From positions 1-45,535 of the forward strand of contig CALLKE010000212.1 in NCBI GenBank assembly GCA_938008555.1: DNA of 45,535 bases, written 5' to 3'. The position numbers and the translations under genes were made by a program. Of this stretch, positions 8,233-17,062 are shown piece by piece (position 1 is the first letter of the stretch; the number at the start of each line of letters is the position of its first letter). The DNA comes from an uncultured Pedobacter sp. (GTDB taxonomy: Bacteria; Bacteroidota; Bacteroidia; Sphingobacteriales; Sphingobacteriaceae). The notes beneath the pieces were generated by a model. That model was not told the origin of the DNA. It ran no database searches and saw nothing but the letters and a program-made list of their open reading frames with translations.

Positions 8233-9447
8233 TTAGTGCTCCACCCATTTGACTTTATCAAGATCTATCCCATCTTTAAACATTTCCCAAAGTGGAGATA
8301 GTTCACGTAAATGATTAACTGCTTCTTTTGTTTGTTTAATAGCAAAATCAACTTCTTCGTCTGTGGTAAAACGTCCTAATCCAAAACGAATAGATGAGTG
8401 AGCTAAATCGTCGGATAAACCTAGGCATTTTAAAACATATGATGGTTCTAAAGAAGCAGATGTACAAGCAGATCCAGATGATACTGCTAAATCTCTCATA
8501 GCCATCATCAATCCTTCTCCTTCTACATATTTAAAAGAAATATTAGCCGTATGAGGTAATCGATGTTCTTTACTTCCGTTGAGATAGCTTTCTTCCATTT
8601 CTAAAAGTGAACTTTCAAGTCTATCTCGCAAAGCAGATAAGCGTTTTGCATCTTGCTCCATTTCCAGTCTGCATAATTCAGCAGCTTTTCCTAAACCAAC
8701 AATACCAGGCACATTTAATGTGCCTGATCTCATTCCACGCTCATGTCCACCACCATCAATTTGAGCAGTAACTTTTACTCTTGGGTTTTTTCGACGAACA
8801 TATAAAGCTCCAACTCCTTTGGGGCCATACATTTTATGCCCACTGAACGCCATCAAATCAATTCCATCTGTATTGACATCTACCTGGATTTTACCAACTG
8901 CTTGTGTTGCGTCAGTCATGAATAAAGCCCCATATTTATGAGCAATAGCGGCTATTTCCTTGATGGGTTGAACAACTCCTATTTCATTATTTCCATACAT
9001 AATGGAAACAAGAATTGTTTTATCAGTCATTGCTGCTTCCAACTGTTTCAAATCAATCAATCCATTAGATTGAACAGGTAAATAAGTAACCTTTGCTCCT
9101 AATCTTTCTAAATGTTTGCAAGCATCTAAAACGGCTTTATGTTCTGTCACGCAGGTGATGATATGATTGCCTTTATCATGATACATCTCAAACACACCTT
9201 TGATCGCTAGATTATCAGATTCTGTTGCTCCAGAAGTAAAAATAATTTCCTTTTCATTAGCTCCAATCAGCTGAGCGATTTGGCCTCTGGCATAGTCTAC
9301 AGCTTCTTCTGCAACCCAACCAAAAGCATGATTTCTACTTGCTGAGTTACCAAATTTAGTCGTAAAATACGGCATCATCGCATCCAATACTCGTGGATCC
9401 ATCGGTGTAGTCGCATTATTATCTAAGTATATTGGAAGGCTTATCAT
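8233..9447 (-). CDS. iscS: Cysteine desulfurase IscS
   Basis: A 404-residue PLP enzyme that takes sulfur from cysteine and hands it to IscU as persulfide. The PLP lysine is Lys205 (FSGHKMYGPKG), with His103 (TEHKAV) stacking on the cofactor. The persulfide Cys328 sits in the group I loop SSGSACTSASLEPS, as in IscS/NifS rather than SufS. The start at 9447 gives the usual N-terminus (LPIYLDNNATTPMDPRV). A perfect TAnnTTTG box lies at 9475-9482, with TTGG about 20 bases further upstream. It is the first gene of iscS-iscU-iscA; no iscR regulator is visible nearby. Confidence 0.96.
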   Translation of the reverse strand: MISLPIYLDNNATTPMDPRVLDAMMPYFTTKFGNSASRNHAFGWVAEEAVDYARGQIAQLIGANEKEIIFTSGATESDNLAIKGVFEMYHDKGNHIITCVTEHKAVLDACKHLERLGAKVTYLPVQSNGLIDLKQLEAAMTDKTILVSIMYGNNEIGVVQPIKEIAAIAHKYGALFMTDATQAVGKIQVDVNTDGIDLMAFSGHKMYGPKGVGALYVRRKNPRVKVTAQIDGGGHERGMRSGTLNVPGIVGLGKAAELCRLEMEQDAKRLSALRDRLESSLLEMEESYLNGSKEHRLPHTANISFKYVEGEGLMMAMRDLAVSSGSACTSASLEPSYVLKCLGLSDDLAHSSIRFGLGRFTTDEEVDFAIKQTKEAVNHLRELSPLWEMFKDGIDLDKVKWVEH

Positions 9448-9474
9448 TATTTAAACTAAGTTTTAATTCAATCA

Positions 9475-9482
9475 CAAATGTA
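9475..9482 (-). promoter_or_regulatory. -7 promoter box (TACATTTG) for iscS
   Basis: Perfect TAnnTTTG on the minus strand, about 27 bases before the iscS start, with a TTGG about 20 bases upstream that fits the Bacteroidota -33 element. Confidence 0.6.
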
Positions 9483-9657
9483 CGAAATAATCTTGCAGCG
9501 GCCAATTTTCAAAGAGTATATGACAAATCTGCTTCATTACTTATTGACCCCAATTAGGATAAAAAAAATATCTAACTCACTAATTGCAGACCACTCAAGA
9601 AGTGTTCTTTGCTCTGGTCCAAAATTAGACTGGCAAGTTTAAAGTCTTTGGAAACGT

Positions 9658-10530
9658 CTAATTATTACCCCCAAAAGCGGCCTCTGACTTTTTCTTACTT
9701 TTCTCTACCATGCTAGACACGAAGATGCTCAGCTCATATAGAAGAAATAATGGAAAACTTACTGTGAGCATTGTTAATGCATCTGGTGTTGGAGTCACAA
9801 TAGCAGCTATAATCAAAATAATAACAACGGCATATCGGCGTGATGAACGCATTAATCGAGGTGTCATTATTCCAAGTTTTGAAAGTATAAAAACTAAAAT
9901 GGGTAGTTCAAATACAATACCTGTACCCAAACTAAGTGTAGAAACTGTTGACAAATAGGAGTCTATTGTAATCTGATTTTGGATCAATTCACTCACTTTA
10001 AAGTTTGCCAGAAAATTGATAGACAGGGGGGTAATAATAAAATAACCAAATGAGATACCTGCTAGAAAGAGTATTATGGCATAAAATGCAAATCGACTAG
10101 CTAACCGACTTTCTCTTTCATGTAAAGCTGGTTTAACAAAGCGCCATAATTCAAATATTAAGTATGGAAAACCTAATACTACACCAATCAACAAGGACGA
10201 ATTCATTTGCAAATTAAATTGCCCAGCCATGTCCGTATTGATAATATTGAAAGGAATACTTTTTACACAAAAATCAGGCCCCATATCAAACTTCTCACCA
10301 ATGAGACACATCATTCTATAAGTCCAGAAATCTGTTTTTTTAGGCCCCATAACGATAGTATTAAAAATAAAATCGTAGAAAAAGAAAGCGAGACCTGTAA
10401 AAATAATAATGGCAATAGATGATCGAATTAAATGCATACGCAATATATCGATATGGTCAAAGAAAGACATTTCCGCTTGAAAAGATTTCCCTTTTTCTTT
10501 GATAGACCTTACTAGTTCTGTCGGTTCCAC
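9658..10530 (-). CDS. tatC: Sec-independent protein translocase subunit TatC
   Basis: A 290-residue inner-membrane protein, the twin-arginine signal-binding core of the Tat export system. The N-terminal cytoplasmic motif FFDHIDILRMHLIRS (near 23-37) matches the usual helix with conserved Leu/Arg. Six hydrophobic helices follow, with the conserved PYLIFELWRFVKPALHERE block between helices 2 and 3 and the TPTPDALT turn before the last helix. The long periplasmic loop after helix 1 (about residues 60-105) is typical of Bacteroidota. No tatA is adjacent in this window. It is separated from accC by a hairpin terminator at 10553-10591. Confidence 0.94.
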   Translation of the reverse strand: MEPTELVRSIKEKGKSFQAEMSFFDHIDILRMHLIRSSIAIIIFTGLAFFFYDFIFNTIVMGPKKTDFWTYRMMCLIGEKFDMGPDFCVKSIPFNIINTDMAGQFNLQMNSSLLIGVVLGFPYLIFELWRFVKPALHERESRLASRFAFYAIILFLAGISFGYFIITPLSINFLANFKVSELIQNQITIDSYLSTVSTLSLGTGIVFELPILVFILSKLGIMTPRLMRSSRRYAVVIILIIAAIVTPTPDALTMLTVSFPLFLLYELSIFVSSMVEKSKKKSEAAFGGNN

Positions 10531-10552
10531 TTTAAATCATTCTATATGAAAC

Positions 10553-10591
10553 AAAAATACCACTCTGCCGTGATTCGCGAATGGTATTTTT
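10553..10591 (-). terminator. Hairpin terminator downstream of accC
   Basis: AAAAATACCA (10553-10562) pairs with TGGTATTTTT (10582-10591). The AT-rich outer stem supplies T runs on both strands, and the loop contains the palindrome TTCGCGAA. It lies between the accC stop and the tatC start. Confidence 0.75.
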
Positions 10592-10616
10592 ATTTTATTT
10601 TAATTTTTAAATACAG

Positions 10617-11957
10617 TTACTCTGTCAAATCAAAGTTGTCCATAAACTTCGTTGTAAAATTACCTGCTCTAAAATTAGGGTCTCTCATCAATCTGAGATG
10701 GAACGGAATTGTTGTTTTTACGCCCTCTATCACAAACTCGCTTAATGCGCGTTCCATCGTACAAATAGCTTCCTCTCGTGTTTGAGCAACACAAATTACT
10801 TTAGCAATCATGGAGTCATAATTTGGAGGAATATGATATCCGGCATACACATGTGTATCTACTCGTACACCATGTCCACCTGGGGAGTGAAAATTGGTGA
10901 TTTTACCAGGACAGGGTCGGAAATGATTAAATGGATCTTCTGCATTGATGCGACACTCAATAGCATGCATCGCAGGTTCGTAATTTTTACCTGAGATTGG
11001 AATTCCAGATGCTACTTTAATTTGTTCTTTGATCAAATCAAAATTGATTACCTCTTCAGTTACTGGATGTTCAACCTGAATACGAGTATTCATTTCCATG
11101 AAGTAAAAATTACGATGCTTATCAACCAAAAACTCAATGGTGCCAGCACCTTCGTAATTCACGGCCTGCGCACCTTTTATGGCTGCTTCACCCATTTTTT
11201 TACGTAGCTCGGGTGTCATAAATGGAGAAGGAGATTCTTCCACCAATTTCTGATGCCTCCGCTGTATGGAGCAATCACGTTCAGATAGATGAGAAACTTT
11301 TCCATATTGATCACCTACAATCTGGATTTCAATATGGCGGGGATCTTCCACATATTTCTCTAGATAGAGACCATTGTTGCCAAATGCTGCTTCAGATTCC
11401 TGACGAGCTGAATCCCATGCTGCTTCAAATTCTTCATCTTTCCAAACAATACGCATCCCACGACCACCGCCGCCAGCAGTTGCTTTTAATATAACTGGGT
11501 AACCAATCTTTTTAGCAATTTTAATACCCTCTTCTACATCAGTAAGCAAACCTTCAGATCCTGGGATAGTAGGCACACCTGCCTTTTTCATTGTTTCTTT
11601 TGCCGATGCTTTATCTCCCATGCTATTAATCTGCTCAGCAGTTGCACCAATAAATTTGATTCCATATTCGGAGCAAATGGCAGAAAATTTCGCATTCTCA
11701 GACAAAAAACCATACCCCGGATGAATTGCATCTGCGTTGGTTAATTCTGCTGCGGCTATAATTTGTGGAATATTTAAATAGGAGTCTTTGCTAGCCGGAG
11801 GGCCTAAACATACTGCCTCATCGGCGAAACGCACATGTAAGCTATCGCGATCTGCAGTGGAGTATACAGCAACGGTTTTTATACCCATTTCTTTACAGGT
11901 ACGAATAATCCGCAATGCAATCTCACCGCGATTAGCAATAAGTATTTTTTTGAACAT
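10617..11957 (-). CDS. accC: Acetyl-CoA carboxylase, biotin carboxylase subunit
   Basis: Carboxylates the biotin on AccB using ATP and bicarbonate, the first half-reaction of malonyl-CoA formation. The N-terminal domain begins FKKILIANRGEIALRII. The ATP-grasp glycine loop GGGGRGMRIV and the catalytic-site block MEMNTRIQVEHPVTEEV are intact. I place the start at 11957, giving 446 residues, the usual length. The frame stays open for 32 more codons to an ATG at 12053 that overlaps the accB stop (TAATG); translation from there would add a non-homologous N-terminal tail (MSINPLADQMDV). It is last in the DUF177-rpmF-plsX-fabH-accB-accC run. Confidence 0.95.
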   Translation of the reverse strand: MFKKILIANRGEIALRIIRTCKEMGIKTVAVYSTADRDSLHVRFADEAVCLGPPASKDSYLNIPQIIAAAELTNADAIHPGYGFLSENAKFSAICSEYGIKFIGATAEQINSMGDKASAKETMKKAGVPTIPGSEGLLTDVEEGIKIAKKIGYPVILKATAGGGGRGMRIVWKDEEFEAAWDSARQESEAAFGNNGLYLEKYVEDPRHIEIQIVGDQYGKVSHLSERDCSIQRRHQKLVEESPSPFMTPELRKKMGEAAIKGAQAVNYEGAGTIEFLVDKHRNFYFMEMNTRIQVEHPVTEEVINFDLIKEQIKVASGIPISGKNYEPAMHAIECRINAEDPFNHFRPCPGKITNFHSPGGHGVRVDTHVYAGYHIPPNYDSMIAKVICVAQTREEAICTMERALSEFVIEGVKTTIPFHLRLMRDPNFRAGNFTTKFMDNFDLTE

Positions 11958-12052
11958 CATAAAATTTCGATTTGTTGATTCGGATTTTGCTAGTTGTACA
12001 GATTGTAAACTAGCCATTACATCCATCTGATCTGCCAATGGGTTTATTGACA

Positions 12053-12547
12053 TTATACTGGTTCAACAAGGAATAGGGGTTGATCATATTCAACTGGACT
12101 CGCATTTTCTACTAGTACTTTGACTATTCGCCCAGATACGTCTGATTCAATTTCATTGAAAAGCTTCATTGCTTCGATAATGCAAACAACTTGCCCAACT
12201 TTCACTTCATCTCCTACGTTAACAAATAAAGGTTTGTCGGGACTAGGTGAACGATAAAATGTACCAATCATTGGAGATTTGATCGTAACAAGATTTGATG
12301 TTTCCTCTGCTTTTGTCGAAGCTTCAGGCTTCGCTCCTACTGTATTTGTTACTTCAACAGGTGGTAATTCTGCCGAAGGAATTGCAATACTTTGCGTTGG
12401 AATGGCTGTGGGAATATTTGCAGTTACGAAAGTTGGTGCTTGATTAGTTTTGATGGTAATTTTAAACTCTTCCTGTTCGATTGAAACTTCATTTACTCCA
12501 GATTTAGAAACAAACTTAATGAGTTCCTGAATTTGTTTAATATCCAT
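12053..12547 (-). CDS. accB: Acetyl-CoA carboxylase, biotin carboxyl carrier protein
   Basis: A 164-residue biotin carrier. The biotinyl domain fills the last 80 residues, with the biotinylated lysine Lys128 in CIIEAMKLFNEI. An N-terminal helical region (about 1-35) is joined to it by a Pro/Ala/Thr-rich linker (about 36-85), as in other AccB proteins. It lies directly upstream of accC, with which it shares a TAATG junction. A perfect TAnnTTTG box at 12586-12593 suggests that accBC can also be transcribed apart from the upstream fab genes. Confidence 0.96.
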   Translation of the reverse strand: MDIKQIQELIKFVSKSGVNEVSIEQEEFKITIKTNQAPTFVTANIPTAIPTQSIAIPSAELPPVEVTNTVGAKPEASTKAEETSNLVTIKSPMIGTFYRSPSPDKPLFVNVGDEVKVGQVVCIIEAMKLFNEIESDVSGRIVKVLVENASPVEYDQPLFLVEPV

Positions 12548-12585
12548 TTGGGTTTATTTTGTTTTTATAAGTTTTTTTAACGCAC

Positions 12586-12593
12586 CAAAGTTA
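12586..12593 (-). promoter_or_regulatory. -7 promoter box (TAACTTTG) for accB-accC
   Basis: Perfect TAnnTTTG on the minus strand, about 40 bases before the accB start, inside the 178-base fabH-accB gap. Confidence 0.5.
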
Positions 12594-12725
12594 GAATTAA
12601 AAGTAAATAGTTCGTGCTATGTATTTAGAAAACAGGGATTTTCTAATTTGGCTTCATTTTTTTATGAAAACATAAACGAATAGCACTCAATAACTATAGA
12701 TAAGAATTCTAGCTGAAAATTATTC

Positions 12726-13715
12726 TTAATAGGCCCATTTAAGGTATACTGCCCCCCACGTAAATCCGCCTCCGAAAGCAGCTAGCACCACATTGTCTCC
12801 CTTCTTGAGTTGGCTCTCCCACTCCCATAAACAAATCGGAATGGTAGCGTTGGTAGTATTGCCATACTTTTCGATATTGATCATCACTTTATCCGAGCTC
12901 AAGCCCATACGATTAGCAGTGGCATCAATGATGCGCTTATTTGCTTGATGTGGTACAAGCCATGCGACATCAGCTGCTTTTAAGTGATTACGCTCCATAA
13001 TTTCTGCAGCAGCATCAGCCATATTAGTCACCGCAAATTTAAATACGGCTTGACCTTCTTGATAGGCAAAATGCTCTTTTGCATTTACGGTTTCGTGTGA
13101 CGCTGGCCTTAAAGAGCCGCCTGCTTTTTGATGCAAATAATGACGTCCTGATCCATCGCTTTTTAAAACGAAATCCATAAGACCTAAATTTTCATTATTG
13201 GGTTCAAGCAGCACAGCTCCACATCCATCACCAAAAATGATACAGGTTGCACGATCTTCGTAATTGGTGATGGATGACATTTTATCCCCTCCAACAACTA
13301 ATACTTTTTGATGCTTACCTGTTTCGATAAACTGTGAAGCAGTAGAAAGACCATAAATAAAGCCTGAGCACGCAGCCTGAAGATCGAAGCCCCATGCATT
13401 CTTTGCCCCTATTTTATCGGCCAATATGTTTGCTGTTGCCGGGAAAGGCATATCTGGAGTAGTGGTACAAAAGATGATAAGATCTATTTCTTCGGCTTTG
13501 ATGCCTCGTTTTTGAAGCAAACCATTCACGGCATGCACAGCCATGTCTGATGTGGCTAAATTTTCTCCTTTGAGAATATGGCGTTCTTTAATACCTGTTC
13601 TGCTGACAATCCACTCGTCATTGGTATCTACCATACCTGCCAGTTCGTGATTTGTTAAAATATAATCAGGAGTGTAGCCATTTACTGCTGTAATTGCAGC
13701 ATGTATTTTATGCAT
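12726..13715 (-). CDS. fabH: 3-oxoacyl-ACP synthase III
   Basis: A 329-residue condensing enzyme that starts fatty acid synthesis by joining acyl-CoA to malonyl-ACP. The catalytic triad is Cys116 (DLQAACSGFIYG), His256 (VPHQANKRI) and Asn286 (KYGNTTNAT). Length and the N-terminal NDEWIVSRTGIKERH block are typical of FabH. It follows plsX by 21 bases, the conserved bacterial pair, and precedes accB. Primer specificity (straight or branched) cannot be read from the sequence, though branched-chain fatty acids are common in this phylum. Confidence 0.96.
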   Translation of the reverse strand: MHKIHAAITAVNGYTPDYILTNHELAGMVDTNDEWIVSRTGIKERHILKGENLATSDMAVHAVNGLLQKRGIKAEEIDLIIFCTTTPDMPFPATANILADKIGAKNAWGFDLQAACSGFIYGLSTASQFIETGKHQKVLVVGGDKMSSITNYEDRATCIIFGDGCGAVLLEPNNENLGLMDFVLKSDGSGRHYLHQKAGGSLRPASHETVNAKEHFAYQEGQAVFKFAVTNMADAAAEIMERNHLKAADVAWLVPHQANKRIIDATANRMGLSSDKVMINIEKYGNTTNATIPICLWEWESQLKKGDNVVLAAFGGGFTWGAVYLKWAY

Positions 13716-13736
13716 ACCAGCTTTTATTTACGTTTT

Positions 13737-14675
13737 TTATTTAAATGCTTCTTTGATTTTTTCGACCAGACCAGTTTCAATCATTTTTTTTGATAAAAAA
13801 ATCATGTTTTTGATCGCTTTTGGATTAGAGATTCCATGTCCTATAATTACAGGGGCATTCACTCCTAAAACAGGACTCCCTCCATATTCTTCATAATTCA
13901 GATGATCAAAAAAATCATCTTTAAATCCTTTTTTTAGTGTGATTCTGTAAAATGACTCGGCCAATTTTAACATAATGTTACCGGTAAAGCCGTCGCAAAC
14001 AATAACATCTGCTTTTTCATTAAAGAGGTCTCGGCCTTCAATATTGCCTACAAAGTGAAAAGACTTGGTATCCTTCATCAGCTCGAATGTTGCCTGTGCA
14101 AGTAGATTTCCTTTCTCCTCTTCTTCTCCAATATTAATCAACCCAACTTTAGGTTGCTTTATTTTAGAGATATGCTCAGCATATAAGCTTCCGAGAATAC
14201 CAAATTGAAATAAAACATCTGGCTTACAATCCGCATTTGCACCTACATCTAGCATCACTCCTGATCCACCTTTCAGTTTAGGAACATCTGTTGGAATAGC
14301 TGGACGAGCCACACCAGGTATGGTTTTTACACTAAAAATAGACCCAACTAGCATAGCTCCCGTATTTCCTGCGGATGCAAACGAGTCGATCTTACCATTT
14401 TTTAAATACTCAAAACCTACGTTAATGCTGGAATTTGGTTTTTGAGTAATTGCTTTGGTAGCATGTTCACCCATACCTATTACTTCAGTAGTGTGAACAA
14501 ATTCAAAGATGTCTGGATTGACAGCATGCTCTGATAGAATAGGTAGAGCTTGATTTTTATCACCAAAAAGGACTATTTTTTGATTGGCCGCTAAGTCTTT
14601 TTGAGCTTCAATTGCTCCCAAAACTGTCGCTCTTGGGGCAAAGTCCCCCCCCATTATATCCAAACCAATCTTCAT
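13737..14675 (-). CDS. plsX: Phosphate acyltransferase PlsX
   Basis: A 312-residue enzyme that makes acyl-phosphate from acyl-ACP, feeding the PlsY step of phospholipid synthesis. The N-terminus (KIGLDIMGGDFAP) and the central blocks SAGNTGAMLVGS and MLDVGANADCKP are characteristic, as is DVIVCDGFTGNIMLKLAES towards the C-terminus. It sits between rpmF and fabH, in the widespread rpmF-plsX-fabH order that couples lipid synthesis with ribosomal protein production. The gap to rpmF is 135 bases, leaving room for a separate promoter, though none is clear. Confidence 0.96.
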   Translation of the reverse strand: MKIGLDIMGGDFAPRATVLGAIEAQKDLAANQKIVLFGDKNQALPILSEHAVNPDIFEFVHTTEVIGMGEHATKAITQKPNSSINVGFEYLKNGKIDSFASAGNTGAMLVGSIFSVKTIPGVARPAIPTDVPKLKGGSGVMLDVGANADCKPDVLFQFGILGSLYAEHISKIKQPKVGLINIGEEEEKGNLLAQATFELMKDTKSFHFVGNIEGRDLFNEKADVIVCDGFTGNIMLKLAESFYRITLKKGFKDDFFDHLNYEEYGGSPVLGVNAPVIIGHGISNPKAIKNMIFLSKKMIETGLVEKIKEAFK

Positions 14676-14810
14676 ATACGTGTAATTTTTATGATTATAG
14701 TTATAATCAGTTTAGCGTGATAAACAAAAAAATCATCATGAATAAAAAACCCATTCCATAAATCTGGTGGATAATTAATCATGATGTTTTGTATATATAA
14801 ATTTTAGATC

Positions 14811-15005
14811 TTAGGAAGCGATGGAAGTATTTTCAATCACCAACTTGCCATTATAGTAGAGATTACCGTCAACATTGTATGCGCGATGAGGCAAATGCAC
14901 CGAGCCTGTTGTTTGGCAAGTAGTTAGACTAGGTAATTCGGCTTTATAATGCGTTCTTCTTTTGTCTCTTCTCGACTTTGACATTTTGCGTTTTGGATGT
15001 GCCAT
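14811..15005 (-). CDS. rpmF: 50S ribosomal protein L32
   Basis: A 64-residue large-subunit protein. The basic N-terminus AHPKRKMSKSRRDKRR and the central CQTTGSVHLPHRAY segment are diagnostic. Only one cysteine is left of the four-Cys zinc ribbon, so this is the zinc-free form. It begins 14 bases after the DUF177 stop, so the two are co-transcribed, the usual arrangement in bacteria. Confidence 0.96.
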   Translation of the reverse strand: MAHPKRKMSKSRRDKRRTHYKAELPSLTTCQTTGSVHLPHRAYNVDGNLYYNGKLVIENTSIAS

Positions 15006-15019
15006 ATCTTTTTTATGTA

Positions 15020-15562
15020 TTAATTTTTATTAGTCTGTATATTTTTTAATGCATCCCAACGAGGGTCTACATCTTTTTTTTGTTCGTTTTGTTTACCTGA
15101 TAATGCTTTTAGTTTAGCTATCATTTCCTGATCACAAGAAGATGTATCTCCCTCCTCACCGCAACGACTCACATAAGGCGCAGCCAAATTGATATATTCG
15201 TAGATCGGCAAAGATACATCAATTTCATGATCATTCTTGGTTAAAATGATTACCTCGTCTGTCTCATTATCCCACTCTTCATCTCCACTGAATTTAGCAA
15301 TCAACCGCTGTTTTGTATCAATTTTAGATGGATAGTTTGCCAAACATACATCACAACTCAATTGTATTTCTCCAAAAATATGAAACTGAAGAATTAAAAA
15401 TGTTTCTTGTTTCTCTAATTCTAACTTCACACTGAGTTGCCCACTTTTAACTATCGAATATTCAAACTCATCAAAAAAATGGCTGTCAATCTCGTACTCG
15501 AACTGATACTTTCCAGTTTTTAATCCGGTATATGGTATGCGATATTGTTGTAACGGTTTCAA
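15020..15562 (-). CDS. DUF177 (YceD-like) protein, first gene of the rpmF-fab operon
   Basis: A member of the YceD/DUF177 family, linked to 23S rRNA and ribosome production and nearly always upstream of rpmF. Visible features are the N-terminal block YRIPYTGLKTGKYQFEYEID, the Cys pair CDVC, the acidic middle section, and a second Cys pair (CGEEGDTSSC). I place the start at a TTG at 15562 (LKPLQQYRIPYTGLK, read as Met), giving 180 codons. The frame is open to another TTG at 15586, but that overlaps the promoter box TAAATTTG at 15584-15591, so it is unlikely to be in the transcript. Confidence 0.88.
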   Translation of the reverse strand: MKPLQQYRIPYTGLKTGKYQFEYEIDSHFFDEFEYSIVKSGQLSVKLELEKQETFLILQFHIFGEIQLSCDVCLANYPSKIDTKQRLIAKFSGDEEWDNETDEVIILTKNDHEIDVSLPIYEYINLAAPYVSRCGEEGDTSSCDQEMIAKLKALSGKQNEQKKDVDPRWDALKNIQTNKN

Positions 15563-15583
15563 AAGAATTACAAATTGAGTCTG

Positions 15584-15591
15584 CAAATTTA
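15584..15591 (-). promoter_or_regulatory. -7 promoter box (TAAATTTG) for the DUF177-rpmF-fab operon
   Basis: Perfect TAnnTTTG on the minus strand. Transcription starting a few bases downstream would begin near 15578, compatible with the TTG start at 15562. It lies in the divergent region shared with the aminotransferase. Confidence 0.55.
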
Positions 15592-15655
15592 TGAAAATTT
15601 ATTGCAAGTAGAATCTGAAATTTCTACCCTGATAAAGTCTTTCGTATTTTCGCAC

Positions 15656-16843
15656 ATGCTCAATACACGCCAACTATTCTTACTAAACACTGCTCAAACA
15701 TCCAACTATCCCCGTTTGCTAGAAATTGATTATGCTGAAGGCATTTATTTATACGATCCGAAAGAGAAAAAATACATGGATTTAGTCTCAGGATTTGCAG
15801 TAAGTAATATCGGTCATCGACATCCCAAAGTGGTTCAAGCAATTAAAGATCAAGTTGATCGCTATCTCCATGTAACCGTGTATGGCGAATATATCCAAGC
15901 ACCTCAAGTAAAACTTGCGGAAAAAATTTGCAGTACTTTATCTAGCAAACTCAACTCCATCTACTTTGTAAATTCAGGTGCAGAAGCAGCCGAAGGCGCC
16001 CTAAAACTGGCAAAACGTTTCACAGGCAGAACAGAAATCATTTCCTGTAGAAATGCTTATCATGGAAGTACACATGGCGCATTAAGTGTCATGGGAAATG
16101 AATATTATAAACAAGCATATCGACCTTTATTGCCCGATATTCGATTTATTGAATTCAATTGCATTACAGAGCTCGATTCAATTACCAGCCATACAGCCGC
16201 CATCATTTTAGAAACGATACAAGGTGAAGCAGGTATTCGTGTACCAGATATAGAATACATGCAAGCACTTCGCCAACGATGCAATGAAACTGGTACTTTG
16301 CTCATTTTGGATGAAATTCAAACAGGTTTTGGCCGCACGGGGAAGCTATATGCTTTTGAACACTTTGGCATTTTTCCGGATATTTTATTGCTAGCAAAAG
16401 GAATGGGTGGAGGAATGCCTATTGGTGCATTTATAGCTGATAAGATGGTGATGGATGTGTTGAAAGACAATCCAATACTTGGTCATATTACTACATTTGG
16501 AGGTCATCCGGTAAGCTGCGCAGCAAGTTTAGCAACATTGGAGGTCATTTTGGAAGAGAAATTAATCAAAGAAGTCTCGCAAAAAGAGCAAGTTTTTCGC
16601 CAAGAATTAAAACATCCTTTAATTAAGGAAATACGTGGCAAGGGCTTAATGCTGGCTATCCAATTAGACTCATTTGAACAGGTGGAAACCGTGAGCAAGT
16701 ATTGTGTGCAACGCGGAATTATCATCGATTGGTTTCTACACTGTGATACAGCACTGCGTATTGCTCCGCCACTCACTATTACCGAAACTGAAATCAAAGA
16801 AGCTTGTACAGTGATTGTAGAGAGCCTCGACTGTCTGAATTAG
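15656..16843 (+). CDS. Class III aminotransferase (acetylornithine/ornithine aminotransferase-like)
   Basis: A fold-type I PLP enzyme of about 395 residues. Motifs are NSGAEAAEGALKLAKRFTGR, the cofactor-binding aspartate in ILDEIQTGFGRTG, and the PLP lysine in LLLAKGMGGGMPIGAF (Lys248 from this start). The substrate is uncertain: it resembles the acetylornithine, ornithine and 4-aminobutyrate groups, and no arginine or proline genes are nearby. I use the ATG at 15656; the frame extends up to 15575, but that would overlap the divergent DUF177 gene. A near-consensus box, TATTTTCG, lies at 15645-15652, almost on the start codon, so the leader would be very short. Confidence 0.88.
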   Translation: MLNTRQLFLLNTAQTSNYPRLLEIDYAEGIYLYDPKEKKYMDLVSGFAVSNIGHRHPKVVQAIKDQVDRYLHVTVYGEYIQAPQVKLAEKICSTLSSKLNSIYFVNSGAEAAEGALKLAKRFTGRTEIISCRNAYHGSTHGALSVMGNEYYKQAYRPLLPDIRFIEFNCITELDSITSHTAAIILETIQGEAGIRVPDIEYMQALRQRCNETGTLLILDEIQTGFGRTGKLYAFEHFGIFPDILLLAKGMGGGMPIGAFIADKMVMDVLKDNPILGHITTFGGHPVSCAASLATLEVILEEKLIKEVSQKEQVFRQELKHPLIKEIRGKGLMLAIQLDSFEQVETVSKYCVQRGIIIDWFLHCDTALRIAPPLTITETEIKEACTVIVESLDCLN

Positions 16844-17002
16844 AATTTGCAAGATTAAAAGAATAAGTAGTTAAGGTACTTAGATTCTGAGGCTAGACTG
16901 AAAGCAGTATTGGATTAATGAATTCAGGATTCATTTTTTAGGCGATATAAATACAATAAGGCTTAAAAATCCTGATACATCCTGATTCAGATGAATAAAA
17001 GG

Positions 17003-17010
17003 TACCTTTG
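17003..17010 (+). promoter_or_regulatory. -7 promoter box (TACCTTTG) for the RNA helicase gene
   Basis: Perfect TAnnTTTG, 52 bases before the ATG at 17063, leaving a leader of about 45 bases. Confidence 0.5.
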
Positions 17011-17062
17011 TTCCCATTCATAACCCCTTTTCAAATTTAAAAGGGCATCATAAAAAACAAGC

